Assembly (NCBI RefSeq): GCF_050003625.1
Contig: NC_134400.1
Location: 189,439,726-189,503,725 of the forward strand
DNA length: 64,000 nucleotides
Source of the DNA: Haematobia irritans
Lineage: Eukaryota > Arthropoda > Insecta > Diptera > Muscidae
Direction: 5' to 3'
The notes under the pieces are model-generated. The model was given only the letters and a program-made list of their open reading frames with translations. It did no database searches and was not told where the DNA came from. Shown here piece after piece: positions 55,040 to 64,000 of this stretch; within the stretch, counting starts at the first letter, position 1; each line of letters starts with the position of its first letter. The translations under genes and the position numbers were made by a program.

Positions 55040-55815
55040 CCTGGCAGGAGAACGAGCTCCAATTCCACCATCGGATAACCTATGTGGACGACTGTTCCAT
55101 AGTTACATCAGGTAGGGACATCAGGGAACTTGAGGTTCTTTGTCGGCACTAATCTTAAACTGGCGGCTATTTTCACATCCAGCCAGAGTATGCCCACATT
55201 CAAGAACTCCAAGGTTCTTGGTGTAACTTTTGATAGTCTGTTCCTCTTTGGAAAACATGAGGAAATGGTAGACAAAACGTTGGGAGTAGAAACGGCATTG
55301 GCTTGTAGCAACTTGGGGTAAAGATAAAGAGATGGCACCAAGGACCTAGGTATGAGTCTATTGGCCGACCTATTGATTACGAGGCCCTCGTTTGGAGTCC
55401 CAGTATTGGTGATACCCAATGGAGAAATCTTGAAACGGTGCAAAATACCGACCAGGGCAGCGTTGTACTGGGGGAAGACCACCACCTGTTGGCGACGAGG
55501 TGAGGCGGTGCTATCCCAGATAATATCTGGCATCTCTAGGTACTTTAATAGTTAACTCTCCCTTACGAACCCGGCAAATCAAGATGTTTGCCCGAATTGC
55601 AGACAGTCGCCCCACTTCACGAGGCATCTCTTCGCGTGTCCTGCAAAGACGACAGATCTGGCATATACTTAACTCTGGACACATCCAGACAGCTCGTTTC
55701 CTCGAACTAGATGTAGAAGCCTAAATGTCTAATCTTAATAATTTGTTTTGTTCGTTTTATTCTCCCTATTTGTTATCATACTTAAATTCCCAGGAGCTAC
55801 AAAAACAACAACAGC
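55040..55815 (+). mobile_element. Decayed LINE fragment, plus strand (reverse transcriptase to 3' tail)
   Basis: ITYVDDCSIVTSG marks the catalytic box (about 55076-55114). KVLGVTFDSLFLFGKHEEM follows the core, then a C-terminal motif region tgcccgaattgcagacagtc…cacttcacgaggcatctctt and ctcgaactagatgtagaagc. The 3' end reads aggagctacaaaaacaacaacag. Numerous frame breaks. It is the same family as 49660-50435. Confidence 0.78.
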
Positions 55816-56042
55816 TGTTCCATTCGACGTGTACACCTGATTTGGCCGGTGCTTAGTGAGGGGACAGATACCAGTGCGTAATAGTGAGACGATCGGATGG
55901 AAGACAAGACGACTATGGTTCCCTCGAACGATATCAGGTTGAAGATCAGGAACTACTGAGAGAATAGGATGACGATCGTCAAAAAGGGGCACGAACGATA
56001 GTGAATATAAAGCGCCTGGCGGAAAAACGAAACTTTGGAGTA
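55816..56042. other. No gene recognised
   Basis: GC-richer than its surroundings, so probably from a mobile element, but without an identifiable motif. Confidence 0.35.
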
Positions 56043-56875
56043 TTTAGGTTAAGTTAGATTAGGTTATAGAGGATGACAGCAAATCCGTAGAACGGAAAAA
56101 TGGTGTCCACCTAGACCATGTTGGTCCATTGTGATTCCTCATGCTTGTTTCTTTCCTCTTCGACATTTGTCTTTCTCTGCCAGGGTCGGTCACATCTCCT
56201 TTGCGTTCTTGAAAGAATACGGTTCTCTAGGTCTTCCATCCAGAAGCCTTGATAAAGGCGAGTATATCCTTTAAATTACAGTCCTGTACCTCAGTAATAA
56301 CCAGAAAGAAAAAGGAACCAGGTATCTTTTTCTTGTCCGGCATTATTTTCTAAAAGATAATGGCGGACACTGGCACAGAAAGTGGTAAGAGTCTTCTGTA
56401 GCTTCCGGGTCAAGGCACCATCTACAAATATCATCGGCCATTAAACTAATCCTTACCATATGCCTCCCAAGTGTGTTGTGTCCTGTTATGATGCCTATTT
56501 ACGGCTTCAAATCCTCACTATTCGTCTCCATTAGAAATCCTGAGTACCTACTACTCTTGTCGTTCCATATCAGCTTGGTCTGCTCGCAACCCACAGAGGA
56601 AGTCCATCGTTCCTTCCACAGATCATTATATTTAACGTTGCCCCTAAAATAATATAACGATAGCGGGGAAAAAACGTCCGTGACGATATTATCCATGCCG
56701 GGTGCACCTTCCTTAGCCAGCACATCTGCCTCCTCATTGCCCCTTATTCCATAATGTCCAGATACCCAGCGCAGAGTTATATTATGCTGTTCAGAGAGAA
56801 TTCTGAGTTCTCTACGTTAGCGGTAGTCAGGATGTGACTGCCGATGAAAAAGCAGATATCGCTTCTGAATATCGG

Positions 56876-57112
56876 TCACTTCAACAGGAGCTCCGCAGCT
56901 TTGGCAATAGCAAATACCTCCGCCTGAAAGATACTGCATGCGTTGTCCATTCCATATGACTCCTTGATTCCTAGCTCCTCGCAGCAGATACCACTGCCCG
57001 TGGCTTCATCCATTTTCAATCCGTCCGTATAGATGTTCAGATTTTCAAAAAGTTTACGCTTTTCCTCCCAGTCGTCTATACTTGGGATAATCAATCTTAG
57101 CTTGGCCTCATA
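56876..57112 (-). pseudogene. LINE RNase H domain fragment
   Basis: LIIPSIDDWEEKRKLFENLN, then the first RNase H motif IYTDGLKM (catalytic Asp) and the second FQAEVFAIAKAAELL (catalytic Glu). Downstream minus-strand pieces to 56499 carry NEEADVLAKEGAPGMDN (third motif region) in another frame, so the frame is broken near 56870. The apparent N-terminal extension in the open frame (MRFFLKKVIKLL) is mariner end sequence. Confidence 0.8.
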
Positions 57113-57114
57113 TA

Positions 57115-58046
57115 AAGGGTGATTTGTTAAGAGCTTGATAACTTTTTTTAAAAAAAAACGCATAAAATTTGCAAAATCTCATCGGTTCTTTATTTGAAAC
57201 GTTAGATTGGTCCATGACATTTACTTTTTGAAGATAATTTCATTTAAATGTTGACCGCGGCTGCGTCTTAGGTGGTCCATTCGGAAAGTCCAATTTTGGG
57301 CAACTTTTTCGAGCATTTCGGCCGGAATAGCCCGAATTTCTTCGGAAATGTTGTCTTCCAAAGCTGGAATAGTTGCTGGCTTATTTCTGTAGACTTTAGA
57401 CTTGACGTAGCCCCACAAAAAATAGTCTAAAGGCGTCAAATCGCATGATCTTGGTGGCCAACTTACCGGTCCATTTCTTGAGATGAATTGTTCTCCGAAG
57501 TTTTCCCTCAAAATGGCCATAGAATCGCGAGCTGTGTGGCATGTAGCGCCATCTTGTTGAAACCACATGTCAACCAAGTTCAGTTCTTCCATTTTTGGCA
57601 ACAAAAAGTTTGTTAGCATCGAACGATAGCGATCGCCATTCACCGTAACGTTGCGTCCAACAGCATCTTTGAAAAAATACGGTCCAATGATTCCACCAGC
57701 GTACAAACCACACCCAACAGTGCATTTTTCGGGATGCATGGGCAGTTCTTGAACGGCTTCTGGTTGCTCTTCACTCCAAATGCGGCAATTTTGCTTATTT
57801 ACGTAGCCATTCAACCAGAAATGAGCCTCATCGCTGAACAAAATTTGTCGATAAACACATTTCGAACCGAACACTGATTTTGGTAATAAAATTCAATGAT
57901 TTGCAAGCGTTGCTCGTTAGTAAGTCTATTCATGATGAAATGTCAAAGCATACTGAGCATCTTTCTCTTTGACACCATGTCTGAAATCCCACGTGATCTG
58001 TCAAATACTAATGCATGAAAATCCTAACCTCAAAAGAATTACCCTT
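57115..58046 (-). mobile_element. Second internally deleted DD41D mariner, 932 bp
   Basis: The same ends as 23716-24649 (one transition in the terminal repeat: gaattaccctt for gaatcaccctt), flanked by TA at 57113-57114 and 58047-58048. It interrupts the LINE between its reverse transcriptase and RNase H. The internal deletion differs from the first copy. Confidence 0.92.
57221..57949 (-). pseudogene. DD41D mariner transposase, different internal deletion and frameshift
   Basis: From the ATG near 57949 it retains about 27 N-terminal codons (MNRLTNEQRLQIIEFYYQ…) and then jumps, at gtgtt|tatcgac near 57854, to the catalytic half in another frame. From YRQILFSDEAHFWLNG to HLNEIIFKK it matches the first copy except for two residues (Leu to Arg in QNC(L/R)IW; Trp to Gly in CTV(W/G)CG). 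The Asp triad with 41-residue spacing is preserved, but no full product is possible. Confidence 0.88.
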
Positions 58047-58293
58047 TACATGTCCAGTCGCCATATAGTCTTTCCCTAAGCGTTACCCATCTGAAGCAAC
58101 AAGTTCCGTGTGCCTGCACATGCGAGGCCATGTGTCGGAGTAAGTCCAAGATCTTCAGTCGCATGAGTATCATCTCGGCTGTCTTCCTGATGTGCAGATC
58201 AAGCGGGAAAATTCCCATTAAAACCTCTAGAGCTGCAGTGGCCATTGCCCTCATCATACAAGTCATGTAAATGAGAGCCGTCCTGTTTATCCT

Positions 58294-58389
58294 GCTGAAT
58301 TTCTGTATATGGTTCCGATGCCTGTATTTGGTTCCGATGCTGAATTCTGTACATGGTTCCGATGCTGAATTTCTGTATATGGTTCCGAT
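58294..58389. repeat. Minisatellite inside the LINE reverse transcriptase
   Basis: Four consecutive copies of a 19-26 bp unit (ctgaatttctgtatatggtt then ccgatg). It interrupts the expected LINE coding sequence between CHVWRT and DLYDEGNGH, so it is a local expansion in this copy. Confidence 0.75.
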
Positions 58390-58961
58390 GTCTCGTAATG
58401 GTCCGCCAGACGTGGCAGCCATAGGTTGCTACTGGTCTTATAACCGCTGTAAAAAGCCAGTGGAATAAGAATGGCCTCATCCCCCAGCGTTCCCCGACCT
58501 ATAGTACGCATAAAGTGTTGCATAGGCCTTCTTTTGGCGGACTGCAGTATTTACCAGCCAGTTCAGTCTAGAGTTCAAGATAACTCCCAAGTACTTGGCC
58601 GATCTAGGGAGAGACTCAATCTCGTCCCTTGAAATTGTGGGTCCTTATACCCGGTGGTTTTCCTTGCTCCAGTGAAGAGCACTAGCTCCATCTTCTTTGG
58701 GTTAACGCCCAAACCGCAGTTCCTTGCCCAGTCGGATAGAACCTGCTGGGGTATTTACTACGACGGCATCCTTCTTTCACACGATGCAGCTTTCGATTTT
58801 TGGTAGATACGTGATAGCAAGCTTCAACCTCCTTGGCAATAGGAATCGGAGAAACCTTGGAGAAAACCTTTGTTATCAGATTGCTTTTAAACAATTTCTC
58901 CGAGTATACACGGACATAATATGCTCAGCTTCGAAATGAGACAAGTTTAAGTTTATGATTT

Positions 58962-59282
58962 TCAACTGCTTTGTTTACTTAACTCTATTATTAGTACTAC
59001 AGTATAAACTGCAATTAATAATAATATGACATACACGAAACATTTGAGACACCACAATTTTTTGGCTTCTTCTTTATTTTCGTAACCATATAATTCACTT
59101 GCATAAGTTTCATTACGCGTAATGTGATGGCGTAAGGATGAACTTCGCATATAATCCAAGTATTGAAATTGACCGGGCACTTCTTCGTATAATGTTCCAT
59201 CATCATCTTCCTTATAATATTCCCCGTCTAAATGGTCGAGTTCTTTTTCATTAAGATCAGTTAACGCCTCTTTAAACATATT
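58962..59282 (-). CDS. Putative last exon of a small tail-anchored membrane protein
   Basis: A strong acceptor context (aaatatttacag|AATATG) precedes ATG at 59279; the frame runs 105 codons to a stop at 58964-58962. The N-terminal part is acidic and Tyr-rich (NEKELDHLDGEYYKEDDDGT), then a polar region with MRSSSLRHHITRNETYASEL. One hydrophobic segment of about 20 residues lies at 79-98 (KCFVYVILLLIAVYTVVLII), followed by only a few residues (ELSKQSS). That is the layout of a tail-anchored protein with a cytosolic N-terminus. I do not recognise the family. The frame is open farther upstream to 59501, so a longer unspliced product is possible, but the splice signal and codon content favour a 5' untranslated exon outside. 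It is not repeated elsewhere in the window. Confidence 0.55.
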   Translation of the reverse strand, partial: NMFKEALTDLNEKELDHLDGEYYKEDDDGTLYEEVPGQFQYLDYMRSSSLRHHITRNETYASELYGYENKEEAKKLWCLKCFVYVILLLIAVYTVVLIIELSKQSS

Positions 59283-60235
59283 CTGTAAATATTTAACTTG
59301 ATTATAAATAAATATATATTTGTATAATATTTCTGTTGTTCTTTTCAGAGATTTACCGTGGATCTTTGATACTTTAACCACTATTGATTGACTTCGCACA
59401 ACAATTATTTGATTCATATTAACTAAATTGTCTTGTAGAATGGAATTTTTTTTTAAATAATTTATTATTAAGTATGTTGAAGAATATTTATTGTACGACA
59501 ATAGTCATCGAGTTTGTGGTGGTGGATTGTGGTTAGATCTATAAGATTTATTATAAGATTTATAATAATAACGAAACTGGTGAACAAACAAGTGGGCTAT
59601 GGTAACCAGGTTGTAGGGGCGTGACTCCAACTCAGTGAGTGATGGCAGTGATGGAGTGCGCAGAGAAGACTAGACGGTTGTTGTGGACTGTATCATAGGC
59701 CTTAGAGACAACCTCACCAGGGAAACGAATTATAAAACCCAAATCTCACCAGAGAAACGAAAAATAAAACCCAAGTCGATTAGTTCAAGTTAGTGTTTAT
59801 TGTTGATGATGAAGTTCCTCACCAATGATGTTGATCCGGTTATATTGGTTAACAAAGAGTGGAAATATTTTAAGTTACAACCTACCAAGAAATCTTTTTA
59901 GTACAAATTAGTTCATTTTGTTTGACATTTACATTTATGTTCTAAGACTAAATAGTTCATTTCAAATATTTTCAAACTGTAATTTAGAGGCTATTGTAAT
60001 TCAAAATAGACGTTACATTTTAATTCGAATTTAAATATTGAAATATTTTGATAAGTATAAAGCTGTTGCTTTATTCAACTGGTTGTCAAATATTTTTACA
60101 ATATGTATTTATACTACATATCATGACATTGTAGGATAATCACTTGAAGAATATCTTCTACGAGATCATGTTCGACTTATGAATATCAATATATCCTCTG
60201 GCTACCAGGTCGAGGTCTGCAACAAAACCACAACT
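59283..60235. other. Upstream region of the small exon; no further gene recognised
   Basis: AT-rich, with one imperfect duplication of about 31 bp (caccagggaaacgaa / caccagagaaacgaa, each followed by aaaaccc) at about 59713-59778. The first exon and promoter of the putative tail-anchored gene may lie here but cannot be placed. Confidence 0.4.
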
Positions 60236-60257
60236 ATTGCACCACGGTGGCTCCCTT
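60236..60257 (-). repeat. SINE head fragment beside a 29-bp array
   Basis: attgcaccacggtggctccc is the first about 20 bases of the tRNA-like head of the SINE on the minus strand, directly followed by array units. Confidence 0.6.
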
Positions 60258-61407
60258 TAATAGAAAAAAAATTTTTTGACAAAATTTTCTATAGAAATAA
60301 AATTTTGACGAAATTTTCTATGAAATAACGTTTTAACGAAATTTTCCATAGAAATAAATAATGTTTTAACAAAATTTTCTATAGAAATAAAGTTTTGAAA
60401 AAATTTTTCCATAGAAATAAAATGTAGACAACATTTTTTATAGAAATAAAATTTTAACAAAATTTTCTATAGAAATAAAGTTTTGACAAATTTTTCAATA
60501 GAAATAAAATGTAGACAAAATTTTTTATAGAAATAAAATTTTAACAAAATGTTCTACAGAAATAAAATTTTGACAAAATTTTCTATAGAAATAAAATGTT
60601 GACAAAATTATCTGTAGAAATAATATTTTGACAAAATTTTCTATGGAAATAAAATTTTGACAACATTTTTTATAGAAATAAAATTTTGACATTTTCTATA
60701 GAAATAAAATTTTGACAACATTTTCTATAAGACAAAAATTGTGACAAAATTGTCTGTAGAAATAAAATTTCGACAAAATTTCTATAGAAAAAAAATTTTG
60801 ACAAAATTTTCTATAAAACTTAAATTGTGACAAAATTTTCTGTAGAAATAAAATTTCGACAACATTTTCTATGGCAATAAAATTTTGAAAAAAATTGCAC
60901 TAGAAATAAAATTTTGACAAAATTTTTTATAGAAATAAAATTTTGACAACATTTTCTATAGAAATAAAATTTTGACAACATTTTCTATAGAAATAAAATT
61001 TTGACAACATTTTTTATAGAAATATAATTTGGAAAAAATTCCCTCTAGAAATAAAATAATTTTGACAAATTTTTTTAGAGATATAAAATTTTGACAACAT
61101 TTTCTATAGAAATAAAATTTTGACAAAATTATCTGTGCAAATAATATTTTGACAACATTTTTTATAGAAATAAAATTTTGACAAAATTTTCTATATAAAT
61201 AAAATTTTGACAAAATTTTCTATAGAAATAAAATTTTGAACAAAATTCCTATAGAAATAAAATTTTGACAAAATTTTCTATAGTAATAAAATTTTGACAA
61301 CATTTTCTATTCAAATAAAATTTTGAAAAACTTTTTTATAGAAATAAAATTTTGACAACATTTTCTATAGAAATCAAATTTTGACAACTTTTTTTATAGA
61401 AATAAAA
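60258..61407 (-). repeat. 29-bp repeat array, minus-type, about 40 units
   Basis: Degenerate units with frequent gacaacattttttatag, gtgacaaaattttctgtag and tataaaact variants that also occur in the array at 61983-64000, so the two are closely related or once continuous. Confidence 0.93.
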
Positions 61408-61982
61408 AAACACGACTAATGTAATGTACGCGTTAGAATTGTTGTTGCATCCTGGAAACCAGTTTCTGTATGTTGTGACATGTTGTTGTAAGTTGACTGT
61501 AGAAACAATAAGCATTGTTCGACTGTTCACCACTTAGGTGAATTCTAACAAATTAGCTTTCTAAAAAAATAAATTTCGTGTTGTTGCATTACTATGTAAC
61601 AAAACGAAATAAAAATAAGATTAAGGGACTTGTAAATTATATGAAAAGATGATGTACAGTGGGAGAAAAGATGATTCAATTTGTAAGAGGAAATTTCCCA
61701 AATGTTTTCTCCATAAGGAGTTAGCATAAAGGGCCCAAAATTGAGTTATCTCTCCCAGCCAGATCTATACTAAAGGCTGTGGAAAGGTTCATTCGCCCGA
61801 ACCGAAACATGTACAGTCCAGGCGTGTATAGATTTGTATCTGGCGCTTTCTTTTCAATGGCTCTATTAACCATGTTCCTTAATCTATATCTGTCCATAAA
61901 GCTCGAAAAATAATTGTATAATTAGATATAATGCACTTGGACGTCAATTGCCTGTTTTTCGGTATCAGGCTAACATGAAATA
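61408..61982. other. Unique segment between two related arrays
   Basis: About 575 bp without a recognised gene. The open frames at 61336-61533 and 61545-61727 (minus) have no motif. Its bounding arrays share variants, which suggests an insertion or an ancestral boundary, but no terminal repeats are visible. Confidence 0.4.
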
Positions 61983-64000
61983 TAATAGAAATAAAATTTT
62001 GACAACAGTTTCTATAGAAATACAATTTTGACAAAATTTTCTATGGAAATAAAATTGTGACAAAATTTTCTGTAGAAATAAAATTTCGACAACATTTTCT
62101 ATAGAAATAAAGTTTTGACCAAATTTTCTATAAAACTACAATTGTGACAAAATTTTCTATAGCAATAAAATTTCGACAAAATTTTCTATGGAAATAAAAT
62201 TTTGATTTTTTTTTTAATTTTATAAATAATATAATTTTGACAAAGAAATAAAATGTTGACAGAATTTCCTATAGAAATAAAATTTTGACAAAATTTTCTA
62301 TAAAACTGAAATTGTTACAAAATTTCTGTAGAAATAAAATTTCGACAAAATTTTCTATGGCAATAAAATTTTGAAAAAAATTCCTCTAGGAATAAAATTT
62401 TGACAAAATTTTTTTAGAAATAAAATTTTGACAACATTTTCTATAGAAATAAAATTTTGACAAAATTTTCTATAAAACTTAATTTTTGAAAAAAATTTCT
62501 CTTGAAATAAAATTTTGACAAAACTTTCTATGGAAATAAAATTTTGAAATAATTTTCTATAGAAATAAAATTTGACAAAATTTTCTATGGAAATAAAATT
62601 TTGACAAAATTTTCTATAAAACTAAAATTTTGAAAAAATTTCCTCTAGAAATGAAATTTTGACAAAATTTTTTATAGAAATAAAATTTCGACAAAATTTT
62701 CTATAGAAATAAAATTTTGACAACATTTTCTATAGAAATAAAATTTTGACAACATTTTTTATAGAAATAAAATTTTGACAAAATATTCTATAAAGCTAAA
62801 ATTTTGACAAAATATTCTATAAAGCTAAAATTTTGACAAAATTTTCTATTGAAATAAAATTTTGACAAAATTTTCTATGAAAATAAAATTTTGAAAAAAT
62901 TTCCTCTGGAAATAAAATTTTGAAAAAATTTCCTCTAGAAATAAAATTTTGACAAAATTTTCTATAAAATAACGTTTTGACAAAATTTTCCATAGAAATA
63001 AATAATGTTTTAACAAAATTTTCTATAGAAATAAAATTTTGACAAAATTTTCTATAGAAATAAATAAAATTTTAACAAAATTTTCTATAGAAATAAAGTT
63101 TTGACAAATTTATCAATAGAAATAAAATGTTGACAAAAATTTTTATAGAAATAAAATTTTGACAACATTTTCCATAGAAATGAAATTTTGACAAAATTAT
63201 CTGTAGAAATAATATTTTGACAACATTTTTTATAGAAATAAAATTTTGACAACATTTTCTATAGAAATAAAGTTTTGACAAAATTTTCTATAAAACTAAA
63301 ATTGTGACAAAATTTTCTGTAGAAATAAAATTTCGACAAAATTTTATATGGTAATAAAATTTTGAAAAAAATTCCTCTAGGATTAAAATCTTGACAAAAT
63401 TTTTTATAGAAATAAAATTTTGACAACATTTTCTATAGAAATAAAATTTTGACAACATTTTCTATAGAAATAAAGTTTTAACAAAATTTTCTATAAAACT
63501 AAAATTTTGACAAAATATTCTATAAAACTAAAATTTTGACAAAATTTTCTATTGAAATAAAATTTTTGATAATATTTTCTATAGAAATAACATTTTGACA
63601 AAATTTTCTATAAAACTAAGATTTTGAAAAAAATTTTCTATGGAAATAAAATTTTGACAAAACTTTCTATGGAAATAAAATTTTGAAATAATTTTCTATA
63701 GAAATAAAATTTGACAATATTTTCTATGGAAATAAAATTTTGACAAAATTTTCTATAAAACTAAAATTTTGACAAAATTTTCTATTGAAATAAAATTTTT
63801 ACAAAATTTTCTATGGAAATAAAATTTAGACACAATTTTCTATAGAAATAAAATTTGACAAACTTTTCTATGGAAATAAAATTTTGAAAAAATTTTCTAT
63901 GGCAATAAAATGTTGAAAAAATTTCCTCTAGAAATGAAATTTTGACATAATTTTTTATAGAAATAAAATTTTGACAACATTTGCTATGGAAATTAAGTTT
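61983..64000 (-). repeat. 29-bp repeat array, minus-type, over 70 units, running off the window
   Basis: A block of variants (tttctataaaactaaaatt, ttcctctagaaat, tttctatggcaataaaat) is repeated several times, for example near 62130-62400, 62870-62990 and 63280-63400, showing multi-unit amplification. No boundary on the right. Confidence 0.95.

Larger units (their letters stand above)
56043..58755 (-). mobile_element. I-type non-LTR retrotransposon with RNase H domain, 5'-truncated, interrupted by a mariner
   Basis: Minus-strand order: reverse transcriptase end (NCGLGVNPKKMELVLFTGARK at about 58735-58670; AVIRPVATYGCHVW at about 58450), LDLHIRKTAEMILMRLKIL, mariner insertion (57115-58046), then RNase H (NIYTDGLKM…FQAEVFAIAKAAELL). 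After that: WVSGH-like sequence, VLAKEGAP, the Cys/His motif CRWCLDPEATEDSYHFLCQC, and a 3' UTR ending ataacctaatctaacttaac. The RNase H domain places it in the I/R1-like group. Its 3' UTR end resembles that of the SINE. Confidence 0.85.

Noticed and set aside
55108..55533. A 141-codon minus-strand frame
   Set aside because: Antisense to recognisable LINE sequence (YVDD box and post-core motifs on the plus strand).

Overview
The window is eukaryotic and very AT-rich. It most likely comes from a muscid or other calyptrate fly. The evidence is one intact, intron-containing gene that I recognise as the insulator protein CTCF (fly-type, 11 zinc fingers, 819 residues), Tc1/mariner elements of the DD41D and DD37E types, and fly-type non-LTR retrotransposons. 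The exact species cannot be read from the sequence.

Layout. About a third of the window (roughly 20 kb) is made of arrays of one 29-bp unit, in both orientations: minus-type at 361-797, 1688-5188, 18795-20290, 21783-22000, 60258-61407 and 61983-64000; plus-type at 6712-11612 (interrupted), 22195-23713, 35275-43465 (interrupted) and 46800-47660. Between and inside these arrays lie nested mobile elements. They include AT-rich inverted-repeat elements starting CACA (9153-11253, 12792-15196, 45027-45285), CAGAG-type hAT-like MITEs (16529-17395 and 52661-53956), a hAT-like element carrying a 29-bp array (22059-24971), two deleted DD41D mariners (23716-24649 and 57115-58046), a DD37E element (25673-26936) and a long-inverted-repeat Foldback/MULE-like element (27841-29505). 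Non-LTR retrotransposons lie at 30226-33740, 41438-42845, 49660-51418, 55040-55815 and 56043-58755. There is also a tRNA-derived SINE in several copies.

CTCF occupies 34818-51875 on the minus strand in six coding exons. All splice sites and phases agree, giving 819 codons plus stop. Intron 1 (2.2 kb) holds LINE and SINE debris, intron 3 (3.2 kb) holds a MITE and a 29-bp array inside another repeat, and intron 4 (9.0 kb) is almost entirely 29-bp repeats plus one LINE. The only other plausible host gene is a small exon at 58962-59282 (minus) encoding a tail-anchored membrane protein of unknown function.

The most interesting signals are these. The 29-bp arrays end in hAT-like termini and repeatedly show a 12-unit (about 348 bp) higher-order period. 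The SINE appears to share its 3' end with the LINE at 56043-58755. Several insertions can be dated relative to each other by target-site duplications or by comparison with an empty site.
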